DNA of 18,496 nt from Candidatus Woesearchaeota archaeon (GCA_003564925.1 PXDW01000086.1:1-18496), one strand, 5' to 3'; numbered from the stretch's first letter, positions 1-6,986 are shown. Made by a program: numbers and translations. The notes: a model not told the origin generated them from the letters alone.

Positions 1-318
1 ACTGCAAGAGGAGCAGTTATTGATACAAATGCTTTGTATGAGGCACTAATGACTAAGCGGATAGGAGGGGCCGGACTTGATGTTATAGAAGGTGAAGAGT
101 TAATTAAAGAAGAGCATCAATTGCTGGAAAATAAGAATAATCCTGAGAAATGGAGAACAATAGTCAGAGATCATAAAATATTTGATATGGACAATGTGGT
201 ATTTACGCCACACAATGGTTTTAACAGTAAGGAAGCACTAACCAGGATTCTTGATGTAACTATTGAAAATATTAAAGCTTTTTTGGAAAAAAAGACAAAG
301 AATTTAGTGGAGGAATGA
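1..318 (+). CDS. D-isomer-specific 2-hydroxyacid dehydrogenase, C-terminal part (5' truncated by window)
   Basis: The open frame begins before the window and its last 105 codons are visible. It starts in the motif TARGAVID followed by GAGLDV, which is the end of the NAD-binding domain of D-2-hydroxyacid dehydrogenases. The catalytic-His region follows as TPHNGFNSKEAL. The family reduces 2-keto acids to D-2-hydroxy acids with NAD(P)H, as in D-lactate dehydrogenase, phosphoglycerate dehydrogenase and glyoxylate reductase; substrate cannot be told from this fragment. A stretch of about 35 residues between GLDV and the catalytic His is longer than in phosphoglycerate dehydrogenase and fits the D-lactate dehydrogenase-like branch (inference). 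The stop codon overlaps the CopA start (ATGA), so the two genes are probably co-transcribed and translationally coupled. Confidence 0.85.
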   Translation, partial: TARGAVIDTNALYEALMTKRIGGAGLDVIEGEELIKEEHQLLENKNNPEKWRTIVRDHKIFDMDNVVFTPHNGFNSKEALTRILDVTIENIKAFLEKKTKNLVEE

Positions 319-2513
319 AAAAAACATTTTTAATTGAAGGTATGCATTGCGCTTCTTGCGCAAGGAACATAGAGATTTCTATAAAAAAAATAAAAGGCGT
401 AGAATCTGTTAGTGTTAATTTTGCAACTTCTAAAGCACACATTGAATATAATTCTGAGAGGATTTCTTTCCAAAAAATAATAGATGCGATAAAAGAATCA
501 GGATATCGTGTTGTAAAGAACGAGAAATCTCTTGAGAATGCTGAAGAAAAAGAATATAGAGAAGCTAAAAAAAAGGTTTGGCTATCTGGAATTTTCACAA
601 CTATAATCATGGTCTTGATGATGATTGATATGTTTGTTTTTGATATCCCATATTATTTTCCAATAATTGTTTTCCTTGGAATTCCAATTATATTTTTTGC
701 AGGATGGAAAACCCATATTTCTGCTTTTAAATCAGTTATTCGATTAAGCCCAAATATGGACACTCTCGTTAGCTTAGGATCCATTGTTCCTTATACTTTA
801 AGCTTACTAGCTTTCTTTTTTCCTGTTCAGGCATTTGTAGAAATGGCTACAACGATTCTAACTCTTCATTTGGTTGGAAGGTATCTTGAGGCTAAGGCGA
901 GGGGAAAGGCGTCAGATGCAATAAGAAAATTAATTTCTTTAGGCGCAAAGAAAGCTCGAATCTTAGTTAATGGTGTGGAAAAGGAAATACCGATTGAGGA
1001 TTTGCGTGTTGGGGATATAATGATTGTAAAGCCGGGAGAGAAAATTCCTACTGACGGGGAAATTATTAAAGGCGAGAGCAGCATTGATGAGTCAATGGCA
1101 ACTGGGGAATCTTTTCCTCTAGAAAAACACAAAGGAGATTCTGTTCTTGGTTCTACAATAAATAAAAATGGATTATTACAAATCAAAGCAACAAAAGTCG
1201 GGAAAGATACTTTTTTGAGCCAGATAATCAAGCTTGTTGAAGAATGCCAGGGAAGCAAGATACCTATTCAGGAATTTGCAGATAGAATAACAGGGTATTT
1301 TGTTCCTACAATATTATTGCTTGCCTTAGGAGCTTTTGCCTCATGGCTTTTATTTCCTAATTTTCATATAGCAATTGTTGAATTTTTTAATCTGCCTTGG
1401 TCAAATCCATCTGCCCCAATTTTAACACTTGCTATTTTAGCTGCTACAGCAGTTTTGGTTATATCTTGCCCTTGTGCATTGGGGCTTGCTACTCCTACTG
1501 CTTTAATGGTTGGTTCTGGCCTTGGAGCGCAAAGAGGAATATTAATTAGAAAAGGCGAGGCAATACAAACAATGAAAGATATAAAATTAATTGTTTTTGA
1601 CAAAACAGGAACAATTACAAAGGGAAAGCCTGAGGTTACTGATATTGTTGAGCTTGGTATGGAAAAAGATGAAATTCTTTTGTATGCAGCAAGCCTTGAA
1701 AATTCATCCGAGCATCCTTTGGCATCTGCTATTATTGAAAAAGCAAAATCAATGGGCATCAAATTAAAAGAAGTTAAAAAATTTAAAGCAATTTCTGGAA
1801 TGGGGATTGAAGGAATTATCAATAAAAAAAATGTTTTAGTTGGAAATAGAAAATTTCTCGATGCCAAAAAAATACAATACAAAAAATTCATTAATGAACA
1901 GGAAAAATTAGAGGATGAAGCAAAAACTGCAATGTTTGTTATAATTAATGCAAAGGTGAAAGGAATCATTGCTGTTGCAGATACATTAAAAGAAAATTCA
2001 AAAAAAGCAGTGCAGGAAATTGAAAAAATGGGAATAAAAACAGCTATGATTACAGGAGATAATCAAAGAACAGCAAAAGCAATTGCCAAGAAGATTGGCA
2101 TTGATTATGTTATTTCAGATGTTCTTCCGCAAGGAAAAGTAGAAGAAGTAATAGAATTGCAAAAAAAATATGGATTAGTTGCAATGGTTGGCGATGGAAT
2201 AAATGATGCACCTGCATTAAAGCAGGCAAATGTCGGAATTGCTATGGGGACTGGAACAGATGTTGCAATAGAGGCCGCAGATATTACTATTGTCAGAGGA
2301 GATATTAGCTTAGTTGCAAGCTCAATTAGACTTTCAAATGCCACTTTTAGAAAAATAAAACAGAATTATTTTTGGGCCTGGTTTTATAATGCTGTAGCAA
2401 TTCCTGCTGCATTTCTAGGGTTATTGCACCCCATGATTGGAGCAGCAGCAATGGCCGCAAGCTCCCTTAATGTCGTGCTAAATTCTTTAAGGCTCAAGAA
2501 GGCTAAGATTTAA
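315..2513 (+). CDS. copA: Cu(I)-exporting P1B-type ATPase
   Basis: This 732-residue protein is a complete heavy-metal P-type ATPase that pumps metal out of the cytoplasm using ATP. In order it has one N-terminal HMA domain with the metal site GMHCASC (C12, C15), membrane helices from about residue 88, the actuator motif TGES (263-266), the membrane CPC motif (385-387), the phosphorylation site DKTGT (D429), SEHP (465-468) in the nucleotide-binding domain, and the hinge GDGIND (626-631). CPC together with Tyr691-Asn692 and Met713-x-x-Ser716 in the last two helices is the signature of the Cu(I) (P1B-1) subgroup, so copper (or silver) is the likely substrate. The length is typical of a CopA with one HMA domain. 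GGAGG lies just before the ATG, which overlaps the upstream stop codon. No catalytic residue is missing. Confidence 0.95.
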   Translation: MKKTFLIEGMHCASCARNIEISIKKIKGVESVSVNFATSKAHIEYNSERISFQKIIDAIKESGYRVVKNEKSLENAEEKEYREAKKKVWLSGIFTTIIMVLMMIDMFVFDIPYYFPIIVFLGIPIIFFAGWKTHISAFKSVIRLSPNMDTLVSLGSIVPYTLSLLAFFFPVQAFVEMATTILTLHLVGRYLEAKARGKASDAIRKLISLGAKKARILVNGVEKEIPIEDLRVGDIMIVKPGEKIPTDGEIIKGESSIDESMATGESFPLEKHKGDSVLGSTINKNGLLQIKATKVGKDTFLSQIIKLVEECQGSKIPIQEFADRITGYFVPTILLLALGAFASWLLFPNFHIAIVEFFNLPWSNPSAPILTLAILAATAVLVISCPCALGLATPTALMVGSGLGAQRGILIRKGEAIQTMKDIKLIVFDKTGTITKGKPEVTDIVELGMEKDEILLYAASLENSSEHPLASAIIEKAKSMGIKLKEVKKFKAISGMGIEGIINKKNVLVGNRKFLDAKKIQYKKFINEQEKLEDEAKTAMFVIINAKVKGIIAVADTLKENSKKAVQEIEKMGIKTAMITGDNQRTAKAIAKKIGIDYVISDVLPQGKVEEVIELQKKYGLVAMVGDGINDAPALKQANVGIAMGTGTDVAIEAADITIVRGDISLVASSIRLSNATFRKIKQNYFWAWFYNAVAIPAAFLGLLHPMIGAAAMAASSLNVVLNSLRLKKAKI

Positions 2514-2590
2514 AATACTATAAAAATGGATACTAAAAAAAACTGTTAAAGTGTATAAATTTGACTTAAAATAAGCATCTTTAGTAAAAG

Positions 2591-2875
2591 TTACAAATTA
2601 AATTCTTCTATGAATCCCTTTATATAATTATATTTTTCAAGGAATTCGAAACCATTATCAGTAAGAGTCACATATTTTCTTTCTTTTTCATCAACAATTT
2701 CCTTTACAAGATTTTTATCTTTTAATTCCTTGTAATAATCATTAAAACTCTTAGAAGACAAATTAGAATATCTTAGAAGGGGAGTAGGCTTTATAGAATT
2801 ATTATTGTTACTTATTATTTTAAGAATATCATGAATAATCTCTAAACGTTCTCTCTTTCTTTCTACTTTGTCCAT
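2591..2875 (-). CDS. Winged helix-turn-helix transcriptional regulator (ArnR1-like)
   Basis: This 94-residue cytoplasmic protein looks like a single archaeal winged-helix domain. Helical segments around residues 8-24 and 31-56 are followed by a beta-wing 'KEIVDEKERKYVTLTDNG' and a C-terminal helix. The phrase YVTLTDNGFEFLEKY is typical of small archaeal wHTH proteins of the ArnR1-like/HTH_45 type. Such proteins bind DNA, often as dimers. It is convergent with copA and lies downstream of the membrane-protein gene at 2941-3534 on the same strand, so it could control that gene, copA or itself; the sequence does not say which. No metal-binding Cys or His cluster is present, so direct metal sensing is not supported. 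The ATG is preceded by a TATA-like AT-rich stretch near 2890-2901. Confidence 0.75.
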   Translation of the reverse strand: MDKVERKRERLEIIHDILKIISNNNNSIKPTPLLRYSNLSSKSFNDYYKELKDKNLVKEIVDEKERKYVTLTDNGFEFLEKYNYIKGFIEEFNL

Positions 2876-2940
2876 TTTAATACCTTGTAAATAAAATAAA
2901 TCAATAATCCTAAAGATAATATTTGTAAAACCAACTTAAT

Positions 2941-3534
2941 TTAAAAACCAAGCAATCTTCTTGTGTGGAATATTAGTATGTTCATAATCCAGAAAAAAGA
3001 CATTAAAGGATAGATGAATCTTATTTTTTTGTTTGGGTTAATAAACAATAATGTACCCATAAGGAATATTTGTATTACTAAGAAATAAATTATTGACTGA
3101 TTAAAATAAAAAACAATAATAGAAAAAAAAGCCAGCAAATTTATTAAAATAAAGAAATATTGTTGTTTAATTTTTTTGTATTGGGTGCTGTAAATCAAAT
3201 AACCAATAGCCAAAGTACTAAAATATGTTACAAGAATCAAAGATATAAAAGACAAAGTTCTTCCAGGAATATGGATAGATGAATTAAGAACAATCAATCT
3301 AATGACATAAAATAAGAACCTTAAAAAAAATGCCAAAGCAAAAAACAAAAAGGTTATTCCGAAATATTTTATTCCTTCATGCTTTGTTAATTTAAAAAAA
3401 TGCTTTGTTTTAAAAAAGATAAATAAAAACAAAAATACAACCAACAGAGAATAAGCAAATTCTAAACCAAATCTCAAAGGGTCAAAGTGTTGTAATGATT
3501 GAATTGGCGGCAATAAAAAGATTGTTTCTTGCAT
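2941..3534 (-). CDS. Six-helix integral membrane protein of unknown function
   Basis: The 197-residue product is almost entirely hydrophobic. I count six likely membrane helices, at about residues 24-42, 57-86, 92-115, 126-145, 147-165 and 173-190, separated by short Lys/Arg-rich loops such as KTKHFFKLTKHEG and YKKIKQQ. I do not recognise the family and see no catalytic or metal-binding motif. A TATA-like box (aaatatttaaatg, 3556-3568) sits about 28 nt before the ATG, so it probably starts its own transcript, which may continue into the winged-helix gene on the same strand. It could be a sensor-like or transport accessory membrane protein, but that would be guesswork. Confidence 0.65.
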   Translation of the reverse strand: MQETIFLLPPIQSLQHFDPLRFGLEFAYSLLVVFLFLFIFFKTKHFFKLTKHEGIKYFGITFLFFALAFFLRFLFYVIRLIVLNSSIHIPGRTLSFISLILVTYFSTLAIGYLIYSTQYKKIKQQYFFILINLLAFFSIIVFYFNQSIIYFLVIQIFLMGTLLFINPNKKIRFIYPLMSFFWIMNILIFHTRRLLGF

Positions 3535-3670
3535 AATATCACTAATTGAGAAGTAAATATTTAAATGTTTATAAAAAAAGTGGATTACAAGTGTATATTT
3601 TGTCTTCTTCTTGTTTATATATTGGCTTTTATTCTTTTATTTAGAAACAAAATGTTTCGGAGGTAAAAAA
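3535..3670. promoter_or_regulatory. Divergent intergenic region with two TATA-like boxes
   Basis: The gap separates two divergent genes. On the minus strand an AT-rich box at 3556-3568 lies about 26-30 nt before the start at 3534, suggesting a leaderless mRNA. On the plus strand the box TTTATATATT at 3614-3623 lies about 50 nt before the start at 3671, which leaves a leader of roughly 25 nt carrying the strong Shine-Dalgarno GGAGGT. Placement is by eye. Confidence 0.5.
3659..3664 (+). promoter_or_regulatory. Shine-Dalgarno site deciding the 3671 start
   Basis: GGAGGT lies 6 nt before the ATG at 3671. The same frame stays open upstream to 3611, but the Shine-Dalgarno site and the signal peptide that begins exactly at 3671 favour the downstream start. 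Confidence 0.85.
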
Positions 3671-4111
3671 ATGAGAAAAGACAAAGCAGGGCTTTTTTTT
3701 GCTTTGATGGCAGTAGCTCTATTATCACTTTCGGTGATGGTGACTGCTTATAGAGGAAATTTTGAAGAAAGAAGCCCTTTTTACGAAGAAGGTAGATGTA
3801 CTGAGATGCTTGATGCATTCGAAGAGCTTGACTACGAGGCTTGGAAAGAATTGATGACCTTAAATGGTAGAAATTCCAGAGTATTGCATGTTGTTAACGA
3901 GGATAATTTCCATTTATTCGCTGAAGCTCATAAAGCTGGAAAGAATGGAGATTATGAAACCGCGAATGCTCTAAGGGCAGAACTCGGTTTAAATAATGGT
4001 TTGGGCCTTGAGAATAGCGAAGGATTCGGTAAAATGAACGGATTCGGCGAAATGGCTTTGAAAGGCAAAGGCCAAGGTGTTGGAGGAGTTCAACAACATA
4101 GAAACCATTAA
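3671..4111 (+). CDS. Small exported protein with conserved 'AWKELM / VVNEDNF / AEAH' domain
   Basis: This 146-residue protein begins with a clear signal peptide or N-terminal anchor (MRKDK, then a hydrophobic stretch to about residue 26). The exported part holds a helical domain (about 43-107) with the order DYEAWKELM, VLHVVNEDNFHLFAEAHKAG and GDYETANALRAELGL. I recall this pattern from small secreted proteins of DPANN archaea and Candidate Phyla Radiation bacteria; no function is established that I know of. The tail (108-146) is Gly-, Met- and Asn-rich with a GFGKMNGFGEM near-repeat and ends in QHRNH, which could bind metal weakly. It is the first of four plus-strand genes for cell-surface or membrane proteins, so a role linked to the His-rich lipoprotein and the NapH-like redox protein is plausible but inferred. 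Confidence 0.75.
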   Translation: MRKDKAGLFFALMAVALLSLSVMVTAYRGNFEERSPFYEEGRCTEMLDAFEELDYEAWKELMTLNGRNSRVLHVVNEDNFHLFAEAHKAGKNGDYETANALRAELGLNNGLGLENSEGFGKMNGFGEMALKGKGQGVGGVQQHRNH

Positions 4112-4112
4112 A

Positions 4113-4135
4113 TTTTTTTATTTTTTATTTCTTTT
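4113..4135 (+). terminator. T-rich stretch after the exported-protein gene
   Basis: The run of T after the stop at 4111 resembles the oligo-T terminators of archaea. It could end or attenuate transcription between this gene and the lipoprotein gene, in which case the two would be expressed at different levels. There is no strong hairpin. Confidence 0.4.
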
Positions 4136-4194
4136 AATGAATAGAAAATATTAAAAAAAATAATATGTTTATCGTAAGGATTGGAGGCATAAAA

Positions 4195-4632
4195 ATGAGA
4201 TCAATAATGTTCATATTATCTTTAATAATTTTAAGTTTTGGCTTAATTGCTTGTGAATTCAGACTAGAAGACAAAAGCATCGAGGATTCTTTTGTTGATT
4301 TTCAAGAAAATCCGGAATTAAGCGATGCTGAAAAGCAAGATCATCACGATGATCACTATCATCACCATGATCACCATCATCACGATGATCACGAACATGA
4401 ACATTCTGTTGAAATAGAGGGTAGACAAATGAGGATGTTAACTGTTCACGAAATCGCGGATTTGTGGGAAATAGATTCACAAGATTTGTTGTTAGCAATA
4501 ATTTCTGAATTTAATTTGGAAGGAGAATATAATGTTAGTACTCCTTTAGATATTATACGACTAGAATACAAGTTTTCGCCAGGTCTTGTTAAAGATTTAG
4601 CAGAAGATTTAAAAGCACAAAAAACTATCTAA
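4195..4632 (+). CDS. Histidine-rich putative lipoprotein with small C-terminal helical domain
   Basis: The 145-residue product starts with a signal peptide ending in LIAC (Cys20), which fits a lipobox, so it is probably lipid-anchored on the outer face of the membrane. Residues 50-70 are an extreme metal-binding tract: 13 of 21 residues are His and the rest are Asp, Glu or Tyr. Such tracts bind Zn, Cu, Ni or Co in chaperones, storage proteins and sensors. Residues 81-141 (MLTVHEIADLWEIDSQDLL ... STPLDIIRLEYKFSP) look like the small helical domain I recall beside NapH/DUF4405-type membrane redox proteins. GGAGG at 4183-4187 sets the start at 4195, although the frame is open from 4165. It lies 10 nt before the next gene. 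Inference: an extracytoplasmic metal-binding partner of the NapH-like protein downstream. Confidence 0.8.
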   Translation: MRSIMFILSLIILSFGLIACEFRLEDKSIEDSFVDFQENPELSDAEKQDHHDDHYHHHDHHHHDDHEHEHSVEIEGRQMRMLTVHEIADLWEIDSQDLLLAIISEFNLEGEYNVSTPLDIIRLEYKFSPGLVKDLAEDLKAQKTI

Positions 4633-4642
4633 TAGTGATTTT

Positions 4643-4885
4643 ATGAATAAGAAAATATCTGATGTGATAATTGTTTTTATTTTTTTATTTATTGTTTTAC
4701 TAGTTTTCACCATAAATAATTTTAGTCCTTATTATACAAAGATAATTCATAGGCCCAGCACTAATGATTCTTTTGTTGATATTAGTCATTTACAGGGCTC
4801 TTGTCCTAGAAACAGGATTTGTTCTTATCCTACTTGTTCTTTATGGTCTGACATAAACAATAATGGTATTTGTGACAGAGGATAA
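4643..4885 (+). CDS. Membrane-anchored Cys-rich small protein with Ca-binding-like loop
   Basis: This 80-residue protein has one N-terminal membrane helix (about 8-24) and a short outside tail. The tail holds four cysteines (C54, C60, C65, C77) and ends in SLWSDINNNGICDRG. The D-x-N-x-N-G-x-C-D pattern looks like a Ca-binding EF-type loop followed by Cys. I recall similar 'DxNGDGxCD' ends in proteins beside NapH/NosR-like Fe-S membrane proteins. It shares the motif DSFVD (42-46) with the upstream lipoprotein, in both cases shortly after the membrane anchor. It is 10 nt after the lipoprotein gene and 2 nt before the NapH-like gene, so the three form one operon. The four Cys could bind metal or form disulfides; nothing shows which. 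Confidence 0.7.
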   Translation: MNKKISDVIIVFIFLFIVLLVFTINNFSPYYTKIIHRPSTNDSFVDISHLQGSCPRNRICSYPTCSLWSDINNNGICDRG

Positions 4886-4887
4886 AA

Positions 4888-5571
4888 ATGAAAATCCAAA
4901 ATATCAGATACTTCTCTCAAATACTTTATTTTTTATTATTCTTCACAACTTTTTTCGTTTCAGTAAGAATATTTTTGGTTCTTGTTCTAATAGCTACTAT
5001 TCTTGGTGGTCCTTTTTTTTGCGGTTGGCTCTGTCCTTTTGGAACAATACAGGAAATTTTGTTCAAATTAGGGCGCTTGTTAAAAATTCCCAAAATTAAA
5101 ATTAACAAAAAAATTCATTTTTATGCAGTTTTCTTCAGGTATTTTTCTTTAGCAACTACCACCATAAGTTTGTTTTATTTGTTAGTAATTGATGCAAGAG
5201 TTCATTTCCTTGATGCGCTTCGAGGAGATGCTTTATCAATCATTGTTTACAGTATCTTATCTTTTTTCATTGTTTTATCTTTATTTTTTGACAGATTTTT
5301 TTGTAATTACTTCTGCATACAAGGCGCAACCTATGGTTTATATGGTATGTTTAGAATTTTTAGAATCAAAAGAAACGAAAAAACCTGTATTGACTGCAAA
5401 TTGTGTGATAAAAATTGTCCTATGAACATCGTTATTTCTTCTAAGAAATATGTCAATAGTTTGCAGTGCATAAATTGTTTTAAATGCACTAGCAATTGTC
5501 CAAAAAGAAACACTCTGATTTATAAACTCGTTGATTTTAAGAATTTGAAGGAAATTATAAAAAATAAATAA
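4888..5571 (+). CDS. NapH-like membrane ferredoxin (4Fe-4S, Fer4_5 family)
   Basis: The 227-residue protein has about four membrane helices and two cytoplasmic 4Fe-4S clusters. The first helix pair ends in CGWLCPFG (C45, C49) and a later helix in CNYFC (C139, C143); paired CxxxC sites of this type define the NapH/NosR/CcoG group. The C-terminal ferredoxin part has CIDCKLCDKNCP (C167, C170, C173, C177) and CINCFKCTSNCP (C194, C197, C200, C204). Relatives carry electrons between the quinone pool or ferredoxin and an extracytoplasmic redox partner. The AGAGGA-like site at 4877-4882 before the ATG fits internal operon translation. No NapG, NosR flavin domain or terminal reductase is visible nearby, so the partner is unknown; the upstream metal-binding proteins are candidates (inference). 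Confidence 0.85.
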   Translation: MKIQNIRYFSQILYFLLFFTTFFVSVRIFLVLVLIATILGGPFFCGWLCPFGTIQEILFKLGRLLKIPKIKINKKIHFYAVFFRYFSLATTTISLFYLLVIDARVHFLDALRGDALSIIVYSILSFFIVLSLFFDRFFCNYFCIQGATYGLYGMFRIFRIKRNEKTCIDCKLCDKNCPMNIVISSKKYVNSLQCINCFKCTSNCPKRNTLIYKLVDFKNLKEIIKNK

Positions 5572-5574
5572 TTA

Positions 5575-5581
5575 TTTTTTT
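5575..5581 (+). terminator. T run after the NapH-like gene
   Basis: Seven T follow just after the stop of the NapH-like gene, in the 81-nt gap between two convergent genes. It is a likely archaeal oligo-T terminator for the 3671-5571 group. Confidence 0.35.
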
Positions 5582-5652
5582 ATAGTAAATTAATCTTTTC
5601 GATATAATGAAAGAAATATTTTATATCTATAAACAATAACTATCATTAACTT

Positions 5653-6009
5653 TTATAGAATTTTTATTTGATTATTTTCATAAACAACATATCTAACTCC
5701 ATGGCCTAATTTTATCAATGCTGCCAATAATGCCATATGTTCTTTTCCTGTTCCAGATGTCAGATTAAGCCCAACTTCAATACCTTTTATCCTGTCTTTT
5801 AACTGTTTTGTTATGTCTTCTACAATTTCAGAACATGGCTTTGATTCGTTTATTACAACAAAATTTACTTTTTTCTTTGTTTGAAAGTTTTTTATTCCAA
5901 ACTCGTTTGTAACTAAGAATACATTTTCCCACTCTTGGCTTTCAATAATCCTAATAACTTCTGCCCATGTCCCTTTTCCTGTTGTTAATGATGCAACTAA
6001 GTCTGTCAT
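5653..6009 (-). CDS. Small CARF-like (Rossmann) protein
   Basis: This 118-residue soluble protein begins with MTDLVASLTTGKGTWAEV and 'VFLVTNEFG', which reads as strand, loop, helix, strand. Near the C-terminus it has GLNLTSGTGKEHMALL (80-95), followed by strand VRYVVYEN. Its overall order and the NLTSGTGKEHM motif resemble the 'N-[IL]-T-G-G-T-K-x-M' loop of CARF domains, which bind cyclic oligoadenylates in type III CRISPR systems. It has no effector domain, and no cas gene is visible in the window. It could be a minimal sensor, a ring-nuclease-like protein, or a CARF-fold protein with an unrelated housekeeping role. It has its own TATA-like box (about 6031-6040) about 26 nt before the ATG. 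Family assignment is by motif pattern only. Confidence 0.5.
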   Translation of the reverse strand: MTDLVASLTTGKGTWAEVIRIIESQEWENVFLVTNEFGIKNFQTKKKVNFVVINESKPCSEIVEDITKQLKDRIKGIEVGLNLTSGTGKEHMALLAALIKLGHGVRYVVYENNQIKIL

Positions 6010-6030
6010 ATTGGAAAGAAATTCATACCT

Positions 6031-6066
6031 TATTAAATATTTTTTTATTACAAAAAGATTTATATA
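6031..6066. promoter_or_regulatory. Back-to-back TATA boxes of the CARF-like and rhomboid genes
   Basis: On the plus strand TTTATATA (6059-6066) is centred about 26 nt before the rhomboid ATG at 6089. On the minus strand the AT-rich box in tattaaatat (6031-6040) is centred about 26 nt before the ATG at 6009. Neither start has a Shine-Dalgarno site. Both transcripts would therefore be leaderless. Confidence 0.6.
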
Positions 6067-6088
6067 ACAAATTGTTTTCTATTCTTAT

Positions 6089-6808
6089 ATGCCAAGATTC
6101 AATACAAGGTCTTTTCCACAATCAAGGGTTCAAAGCGCAGTTATGCCTATTATTACGGCAAATATATTGTTTTTTTTATTACAGATGAGCGTTAGGGGGT
6201 TTACAGAGTCTTTTATGCTGGTCTCAAGAGACATATTTACAAGGCCTTGGATATTATTGACATCAATGTTTTTGCACGGAAGCTTTTTCCATATTTTCTT
6301 CAACATGTATGTTCTTTTGATGTTTGGCTCTTTGATAGAAAGAAGAATAGGAACAAAGAGATTCTTGTTTATTTATTTTTTATCCGGAGTCATTGCTTCT
6401 TTGGGTTTTGTGATTTTTCAGGAATTGATTTTAGGGGTAAGCGGCTCGGCAGTTGGAGCTAGCGGAGCAATAATGGGTATATTAGGGGTAACCATAATAC
6501 TAATGCCGGATCTTAAAGTCTTATTGTTCTTTTTCATTCCTATGTCATTAAGGACTGCAGGAATAGTATTTGTGATTATAGAGTTATTAGGCACTTTTGG
6601 GTTTGGAATCCAGGGAATTGCAAATTCAGCACATCTAGCCGGATTGATTTGCGGTTTTATATATGGATACCACTTATTAAAGCAAAGAGGCAATTTTTCA
6701 AAGAGATTTACAGAATATGTTCCCAGTAAAAAAGGAACAAGTTATGAAGAAAAGATACATATGGATGAAAAAGACATAGAAGATTATCTAAAATATGGCA
6801 GGTTATAA
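6089..6808 (+). CDS. Rhomboid family intramembrane serine protease
   Basis: The 239-residue protein has about six membrane helices and all rhomboid hallmarks. Helix 2 contains HGSFFHIFFNMY (H63, H68, N72; the Asn helps form the oxyanion site). GASGAIMG holds the catalytic Ser125, and SAHLAG holds the catalytic His182. The core is followed by a charged cytoplasmic tail (about 203-239) ending in DEKDIEDYLKYGRL. Rhomboids cut transmembrane helices within or near the membrane; the substrate is unknown here. With six core helices and no added helix it is the basic prokaryotic form. The start is fixed by a TATA box 26 nt upstream and by the absence of a Shine-Dalgarno site. It should be active as far as sequence shows. 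Confidence 0.92.
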   Translation: MPRFNTRSFPQSRVQSAVMPIITANILFFLLQMSVRGFTESFMLVSRDIFTRPWILLTSMFLHGSFFHIFFNMYVLLMFGSLIERRIGTKRFLFIYFLSGVIASLGFVIFQELILGVSGSAVGASGAIMGILGVTIILMPDLKVLLFFFIPMSLRTAGIVFVIIELLGTFGFGIQGIANSAHLAGLICGFIYGYHLLKQRGNFSKRFTEYVPSKKGTSYEEKIHMDEKDIEDYLKYGRL

Positions 6809-6824
6809 TACCTAAAAATAGGAA

Positions 6825-6949
6825 ATGGCTAAAAAAATTGGTCTGGTTTTTATACTATTTTTGATTTTAGGAATACAAAAGACATAATTAGTTCTGGCAA
6901 GGAAGCTGCTAATTTTAAACTTGAAGAGATAAGAAAACATATCAAATAA
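6825..6949 (+). pseudogene. Possible frameshifted remnant of a small membrane-anchored protein
   Basis: An ATG at 6825 opens a 20-codon frame reading MAKKIGLVFILFLILG, which looks like a signal peptide or membrane anchor, then stops. A second frame overlapping it runs to the stop at 6947-6949 and reads DIISSGKEAANFKLEEIRKHIK, which looks like a charged helix of a real protein. Joined by a one-base shift somewhere in about 6845-6880 the two would make a roughly 40-residue anchored peptide. It may be a decayed gene or a sequencing error; it could also be chance. Nothing else is seen between 6809 and 6986 apart from the downstream promoter. Confidence 0.3.
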
Positions 6950-6956
6950 GGAAAAG

Positions 6957-6966
6957 TTTTTAAATA
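6957..6966 (+). promoter_or_regulatory. TATA box of the zinc-ribbon/aEF1-beta operon
   Basis: The stretch ttttTAAATA lies about 25 nt before the ATG at 6987, the spacing of a leaderless archaeal promoter. Confidence 0.55.
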
Positions 6967-6986
6967 TGTGCTAAATTCTTGAGGAT

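Noticed and set aside
866..1258. Open frame on the minus strand inside copA
   Set aside because: It lies wholly within copA, which has complete motifs, and its product resembles no protein. It is a shadow of the copA codon pattern, as is the one at 1364-1969.
3611..3670. Longer start for the exported protein at 3611
   Set aside because: The upstream part contains the TATA box and the Shine-Dalgarno site, and the signal peptide begins at 3671.
4342..4404. Short repeated units (atcatcac, gatgatcac) that look like a small tandem repeat or CRISPR-like array
   Set aside because: The repeats encode the His/Asp tract in frame, have no spacers and are explained by codon repetition.
4259..4498. Minus-strand frame rich in Asp, Arg and His
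   Set aside because: It is the complement of the His-tract codons of the lipoprotein gene, not a gene.
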